Part shown: positions 60,100-64,000 of the stretch, piece by piece
Layout: every line of letters begins with the position of its first letter
Numbering within the stretch: position 1 is the stretch's first letter
From: Galeopsis tetrahit
Lineage: Eukaryota > Streptophyta > Magnoliopsida > Lamiales > Lamiaceae
NCBI GenBank assembly: GCA_963675135.1
Contig: OY776129.1
Location: 76,663,348 to 76,727,347, forward strand
Direction of reading: 5' to 3'
DNA: 64,000 nt
Translations under genes and position numbers: made by a program
The notes under the pieces: generated by a model
Seen by the model: only the letters and a program-made list of their open reading frames with translations
What the model was told of the DNA's origin: nothing
Databases searched by the model: none

Positions 60100-60294
60100 A
60101 TGGAAACAAAGGTGATTAGTGGAGTCGAGTTCTTAAGCCTCCCGAGTAGTTATATCCGTCCAGAGTCCGATAGGCCAAGACTGTCTGAAGTCCAGGAGTG
60201 CAATGATGTTCCCGTCATTGACTTGGCCTGCCAAGATCAAAGCTTAGTAGTAAAGCTGATAGGTGACGCTTGTCGAGACTACGGGTTCTTCCAG
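60100..60294 (+). pseudogene. DMR6-like dioxygenase copy 3, exon 1 only (split by LTR element)
   Basis: Exon 1 encodes 65 residues nearly identical to copy 2 exon 1 (METKVISGVEFLSLPSSYIR... to DYGFFQ). The promoter-proximal sequence (59760-60099) matches that of the other copies, including a TATATATGTAAC stretch near 59972. Immediately after the exon and the intron's GT, at 60297, an LTR retrotransposon begins. Any remaining exons would lie beyond the window end, on the far side of the element. The exon itself is undamaged, so disruption is by insertion only. It is on the opposite strand to copies 1 and 2. Confidence 0.88.
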
Positions 60295-60296
60295 GT

Positions 60297-61034
60297 TGTT
60301 ATACCTAGTCAAAGAAGTCAATCTTTGACAAGTCAATCCTAGTCACCAGCTTACGTGGCGAGGACCAGTCAACAAGATCTTGCGACGACTAGTCAACAAG
60401 ACCAAGAAAATGTAATAGATTTAATGTATTTAATATATTTAAGTGCTCGCCCAAAGATGTTGGCGAGCACATGTTTTAATTAGCTGCTCGCCCAAATGTG
60501 TGGCGAGCACATGTCTATTCTTAGGTAGAAAAGTCTAAGTATTGGAGCCTTGGGAGACAGCATGGAGCGTGGCGACCACACTCCTCGAAATGGTCCTCCG
60601 GCGACCACCGTAGCTCAGCTCCTCGGCATCTCGGCGAGGACGAGCACCAAAGGCGGTTTAGCATTAAATGCGCCATCAAATCACCTTTTCGGGCAGAAGT
60701 GAGGCTCAGTGAGGGCGTGCCACGTGTAAAGGGCGGGCAGCCCCTGGAAACCACTATATAATGCCTAAGAGAGGCTCATTTGTAGACAAGTTACCCAATT
60801 CCACCAAATCACCCAACCCAAAGCAATATACTCTCCCAAGCTCTTACGCTTTAGCTTCTCAAAGAAGCTACATCTTTGTGTTCTTCATTAATTCTTGTTT
60901 GTTCTCCAATAGATCATCAAGATCATCATATTAATCCGCATAAACACGTAATAAACCCCCGATAATCATATATGTTTGTTTCGTGCTAATAAACAGCCCA
61001 CATCCGAGTCAACCCGACGAAAGCACGTACAACA
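60297..61034 (+). repeat. 5' LTR
   Basis: 738 bp with TGTT...AACA ends. It contains a CACGTG G-box (60721-60726) and a TATATAAT box (about 60755-60762). Two adjacent hairpin units at about 60440-60515 carry arms TGCTCGCC / GGCGAGCA. TTTGGCGCTAGAAGGAGGGG follows directly (61035-61054) and is the probable primer-binding site; the tRNA was not identified. Confidence 0.85.
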
Positions 61035-61394
61035 TTTGGCGCTAGAAGGAGGGGTCCTTTTACGTGTTCATCACTCTCAGTTTCGACCGATCATCGAGCG
61101 ATCGGTTTGCAAACTCCGTTTTCAGGTTTTTAATCGGTAGTTCCACCGTTTAAAGCTTTATTTACATATTTCCATGTTCTTCGTGTTCTTGAATATTTGC
61201 GATATTCACGACATATTTTGGAGTTTGATCTCCGTGTAATCTTGTTTTTAAGCTTTAGTTGTTATTACTTTGCTCATAAGTAGTTGTAATAGCACGTTCT
61301 TCTGCGTAAGAACTTTAATCTTTCGTTTTTAAGCGTCGAAAGCTTAAGAACAATCTTATCCTTGTAATAATCTCCAGGAGACACTCTTTAAACG

Positions 61395-64000
61395 ATGTCT
61401 CAGCATACTCCACGTGACGGAATCTTACCCCCCGGAGGGAACGAGCGCCCTCCGGCGCCGGCGGTGAATCCGTTTGCAAACGTGAATATGGGGGACATTC
61501 TGAATGATCCCCAACATCTGAAAGACCTCTGTGACTATCTCAATGAGAAGAAGAGGCAGAATGAGGAGCTGGAGAAGGCCAAAGATCAGGCCTTCGACCG
61601 AGCTCGCAAAGCCAAGGGGAACGAAGAAGATAACCGTTCCTATCACTCCAACTCTGTTCACCCCCAGGACAGAGGAAAAAACAAAGTCGACGAGCACTCC
61701 CACAATAGCCACACGGGAGACTCGCGACACCGAAATTCGATTTTCAACCGGATGGATGACAGAGATAAGAGGGCTCCTCGCCCGGTGCATTTCAATGTGG
61801 ATGGCCGACCAGGCAGAGCCGACCACCACCGAGATCACGCTGATAAGAGAGATCAGGGTGATAGAGTCTCAGCTCTTGACCGAGTGGGACCAGGGAAGGG
61901 TTCGCGAGCTCCTGCGAAGAGTTATCGCAGCCGCCAGTCTGAGAGACATTCCCCCAGGCGATCACGTCATGATGATCGCCCGGCCGCATCCCAAGGGAGC
62001 CGACGCGACGAGGTCGTCGTCCCCCGAGCACAAACTGCCGAGGAGGGGCAAATCGCCCAGTTCCTCGAGACCCAAAAATTAATGAAGATAGAGACGGAAA
62101 CTCTGCGAGCTGAGGTGGTCGCCTCGAAGCTAGGGACCACCCCACCAATCACTCTGCCCGCACCTCCTTTGAGCGTTGCAATCCTTACCGCCCCCATTCA
62201 AAGAAAGATTCAAATGCCCTCCATGGCGGCATACGATGGTGCATCCGACCCTAGAGTACATCTGTCCAAGTACTCCAACTATATGGCCTCAATTGGGGCA
62301 ACGGACGCCACACAATGCAGGAACTTCTCCCTAACTTTGGGAGACCGGGCTCACCGATGGTACACAACGCTGAGTCCCGGATCGGTCACCTCATTCCTTG
62401 AGCTGGGACAACTATTTCTGACCTACTACGGGTCTATTGTTGCTCGCCCAGCCTCAAAGCAACGTTTGGCGAACGTTCGACAATCTATAAATGAGTCTGG
62501 CAAGGACTTCATCGAGCGCTTCGATAGGCTGGTGATCGATGGGGAGGCCGTGAACGATGAGACCAAGCTGATCTCAGCTGTTTCCGGTCTGAGGATAGGT
62601 ACCAAGCTTTGGGAATCTATCCACCTTACTTTCCCCAGTTCTTATGCGGACTTCCGCACGAGGGCTGGGAACTTCATTCAGATGGAGGAAATAATGGACG
62701 CAGCCAAGGTTAACGAGCAGCCGGAGGCGTCCAAGAGGGTTTGGCCCAAAAAGAATACAAACACTGGGGATTCGTCCCAGCCCAAGAAGGCGACCACTCA
62801 AACTGGAAGTGCTCGCCCAGCCAACTTCAGGCCTTTCGAGGAGTCTCCTGAGATCATCCAATTCAGAGAATCTCTCTCTGTGGATCCCAGGGGCATTTTC
62901 AATGCTGTTAGGGGAAAGAATATGCTCCCCCAGGCCAAGCCAATGCATGCAAGTGATGAAAAACTGGATGGTAGCAAATTCTGCGACTACCACAACTCCA
63001 TTGGCCACCACACCAACGGCTGCAGAGACTTGGTGAGAAATCTATTCAAGCTATACAATGAGGGAAAGCTCGCCCAGTTCATCAAGCCTCTGGGAAATGG
63101 CGACAACAGGGGGAAGAAACGTCGCGACGACGGCGACGACCTGCGCCAACATCTGAATCGTCCCAAGCTAACTCCTCCCATGCCACAACATGCTGGTGGC
63201 GACATCGATAATGTGGGCGGAGCCTGTTTGGTGATTGAAGGCCCGTTGGGGGGAACCCAATCCGGAAAAGAACTATCTGTTCGCCGAGCTCAGAGCGAGC
63301 AACGAGCACTGAACAATGTGCACCAGGTGTGCGTCGCTCCGACTGCCGAGAAGCCTCTTTCTCATCAAGTCCTTTTCTCGGACGACGACCTGAACGGCGT
63401 GGTGCACCCGAACAATGATGCTTTGGTCATCACAGGGAAGATCATGGGAACCAACGTCCATCGCATGATGGTCGACACTGGGGCATACACCAACATCCTT
63501 TTCAAGCATACTCTGGATGCTCTCGGTGATTATGCGGAATACATCGAGCCTTGCGATGATATAATCGTAGGTTTTGGGGATACGCGCAATCTTCCCATTG
63601 GGAAAATCAGACTATCCTTGGAGTTGGCATCGTCGAAAGAGCCAGAAATGCACCATGCTAGGCAGCTCGACTTCTTGATCATCGACATGCCATCGTCCTA
63701 CAACGTTTTCCTCGGCCGACCTTTCTTCAACGAGTTCAAGGCGGCCGTTTCTACTTATTATTACTGTGTAAAGTTTCCGACCCCAGCGGGAGTTATAACC
63801 GTCAAGGGCGATCAGACGCGGGCGAGGGAGTGTCTCGTCCGTTTTGCAAAGCGTCATTCAAAGGAATCTACTATGGTTGGCCAGTATATTGAGTGTCAAA
63901 CACAAATAGAAAAAGTGAACTACTTAGAGGGTCTTCCTAGCAAGTACCGAAAGATTGAAATTGGGGAGTGCAGTCGTAGTTACGACGACCACCAAGTGGA
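61395..64000 (+). CDS. Gag-protease polyprotein of the LTR retrotransposon (C-terminus outside window)
   Basis: Open from the ATG at 61395 to the last base, 868 codons with no stop. The first 200 residues are charged and rich in Arg/Asp/His (nucleic-acid-binding-like). The gag core lies at about 270-420, recognisable by MAAYDGASDPRVHL, GDRAHRWYTTL and the following FLELGQLF. A CX2HX4HX4C zinc knuckle variant is at residues 530-543 (CDYH...H...C), where the second Cys of the usual CCHC is His. An aspartic protease with active-site DTGA is at residues 694-697, followed by a VFLGRPFF-type C-terminal protease motif. The reverse transcriptase would follow beyond the window. The start is the first ATG after the primer-binding region. 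Described only as a plant mobile element. Confidence 0.9.
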   Translation, partial: MSQHTPRDGILPPGGNERPPAPAVNPFANVNMGDILNDPQHLKDLCDYLNEKKRQNEELEKAKDQAFDRARKAKGNEEDNRSYHSNSVHPQDRGKNKVDEHSHNSHTGDSRHRNSIFNRMDDRDKRAPRPVHFNVDGRPGRADHHRDHADKRDQGDRVSALDRVGPGKGSRAPAKSYRSRQSERHSPRRSRHDDRPAASQGSRRDEVVVPRAQTAEEGQIAQFLETQKLMKIETETLRAEVVASKLGTTPPITLPAPPLSVAILTAPIQRKIQMPSMAAYDGASDPRVHLSKYSNYMASIGATDATQCRNFSLTLGDRAHRWYTTLSPGSVTSFLELGQLFLTYYGSIVARPASKQRLANVRQSINESGKDFIERFDRLVIDGEAVNDETKLISAVSGLRIGTKLWESIHLTFPSSYADFRTRAGNFIQMEEIMDAAKVNEQPEASKRVWPKKNTNTGDSSQPKKATTQTGSARPANFRPFEESPEIIQFRESLSVDPRGIFNAVRGKNMLPQAKPMHASDEKLDGSKFCDYHNSIGHHTNGCRDLVRNLFKLYNEGKLAQFIKPLGNGDNRGKKRRDDGDDLRQHLNRPKLTPPMPQHAGGDIDNVGGACLVIEGPLGGTQSGKELSVRRAQSEQRALNNVHQVCVAPTAEKPLSHQVLFSDDDLNGVVHPNNDALVITGKIMGTNVHRMMVDTGAYTNILFKHTLDALGDYAEYIEPCDDIIVGFGDTRNLPIGKIRLSLELASSKEPEMHHARQLDFLIIDMPSSYNVFLGRPFFNEFKAAVSTYYYCVKFPTPAGVITVKGDQTRARECLVRFAKRHSKESTMVGQYIECQTQIEKVNYLEGLPSKYRKIEIGECSRSYDDHQV

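Larger units (their letters stand above)
60297..64000 (+). mobile_element. Ty3-type LTR retrotransposon (5' part, continues past window)
   Basis: Starts TGTTATACC directly after CAGGT (60292-60296, the expected 5-bp target copy). An LTR, a primer-binding-like site and an open gag-protease frame follow. The 3' half (reverse transcriptase, integrase, 3' LTR) lies outside. Composition is clearly richer in GC than its surroundings. The frame is undamaged over 2.6 kb, which suggests a young insertion. Ty3 type is inferred from the gag and protease style, since no pol is visible. Confidence 0.9.

Overview
The window is nuclear DNA of a flowering plant, most likely a eudicot. It is AT-rich and its genes carry several short exons separated by GT-AG introns. 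The conserved genes are plant-type (a DMR6-like oxygenase, proteasome beta-6, Ku80 and a plant cornichon), and most of the remaining space is transposons and their remnants. I could not fix the species from sequence alone.

Layout. 0-21 kb: a small DUF761-like gene, then two same-strand copies of a DMR6-type 2-oxoglutarate/Fe(II) dioxygenase with their flanks. Copy 1 (2843-3926) is a deletion pseudogene. Copy 2 (19164-20471) is intact, with 336 residues. Between them lie a third, gene-less copy of the upstream flank (11746-14060), two adjacent Mutator-like elements with 8-9 bp target duplications, and several MITEs. 21-26 kb: MITEs, a duplicated AT-rich block and pieces of a dispersed repeat. 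26.0-35.3 kb: one complete-ended 9.3 kb CACTA (En/Spm) transposon with ATT target duplication. It carries a broken tnp2 transposase, a TNPA-like gene and a divergently transcribed GRF zinc-finger membrane protein. 35-41 kb: dispersed-repeat copies, a foldback element and a Helitron with a MITE inside it. 41.5-52.5 kb: a conserved gene island with cornichon (minus), proteasome beta-6 PBF1 (plus, sharing a 0.5 kb divergent promoter with cornichon) and Ku80 (plus). 52.8-60 kb: repeats, a short-chain dehydrogenase pseudogene, a 45-bp minisatellite, and an inverted copy of the dioxygenase upstream flank. 60.1-64 kb: exon 1 of a third DMR6-like copy, cut at its splice donor by a Ty3-type LTR retrotransposon whose gag-protease frame is open to the window end.

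How it fits together. The three conserved genes are housekeeping: ER cargo export, proteasome core and DNA end joining. The dioxygenase cluster is the adaptive part of the window. By homology it belongs to the salicylate 5-hydroxylase / DMR6 group, and only the middle copy looks functional. That copy also has a cluster of three TGACGTCA (TGA-bZIP type) sites about 0.95 kb upstream. A dispersed, probably non-autonomous repeat, full of TTGACTTAGTCAA-like and TAGTCAAGCGGTGATC units, flanks the gene copies and recurs about nine times. I regard it, the palindromic-end MITE family (four copies) and the CACTA element's GRF cargo as the least explained parts of the window.
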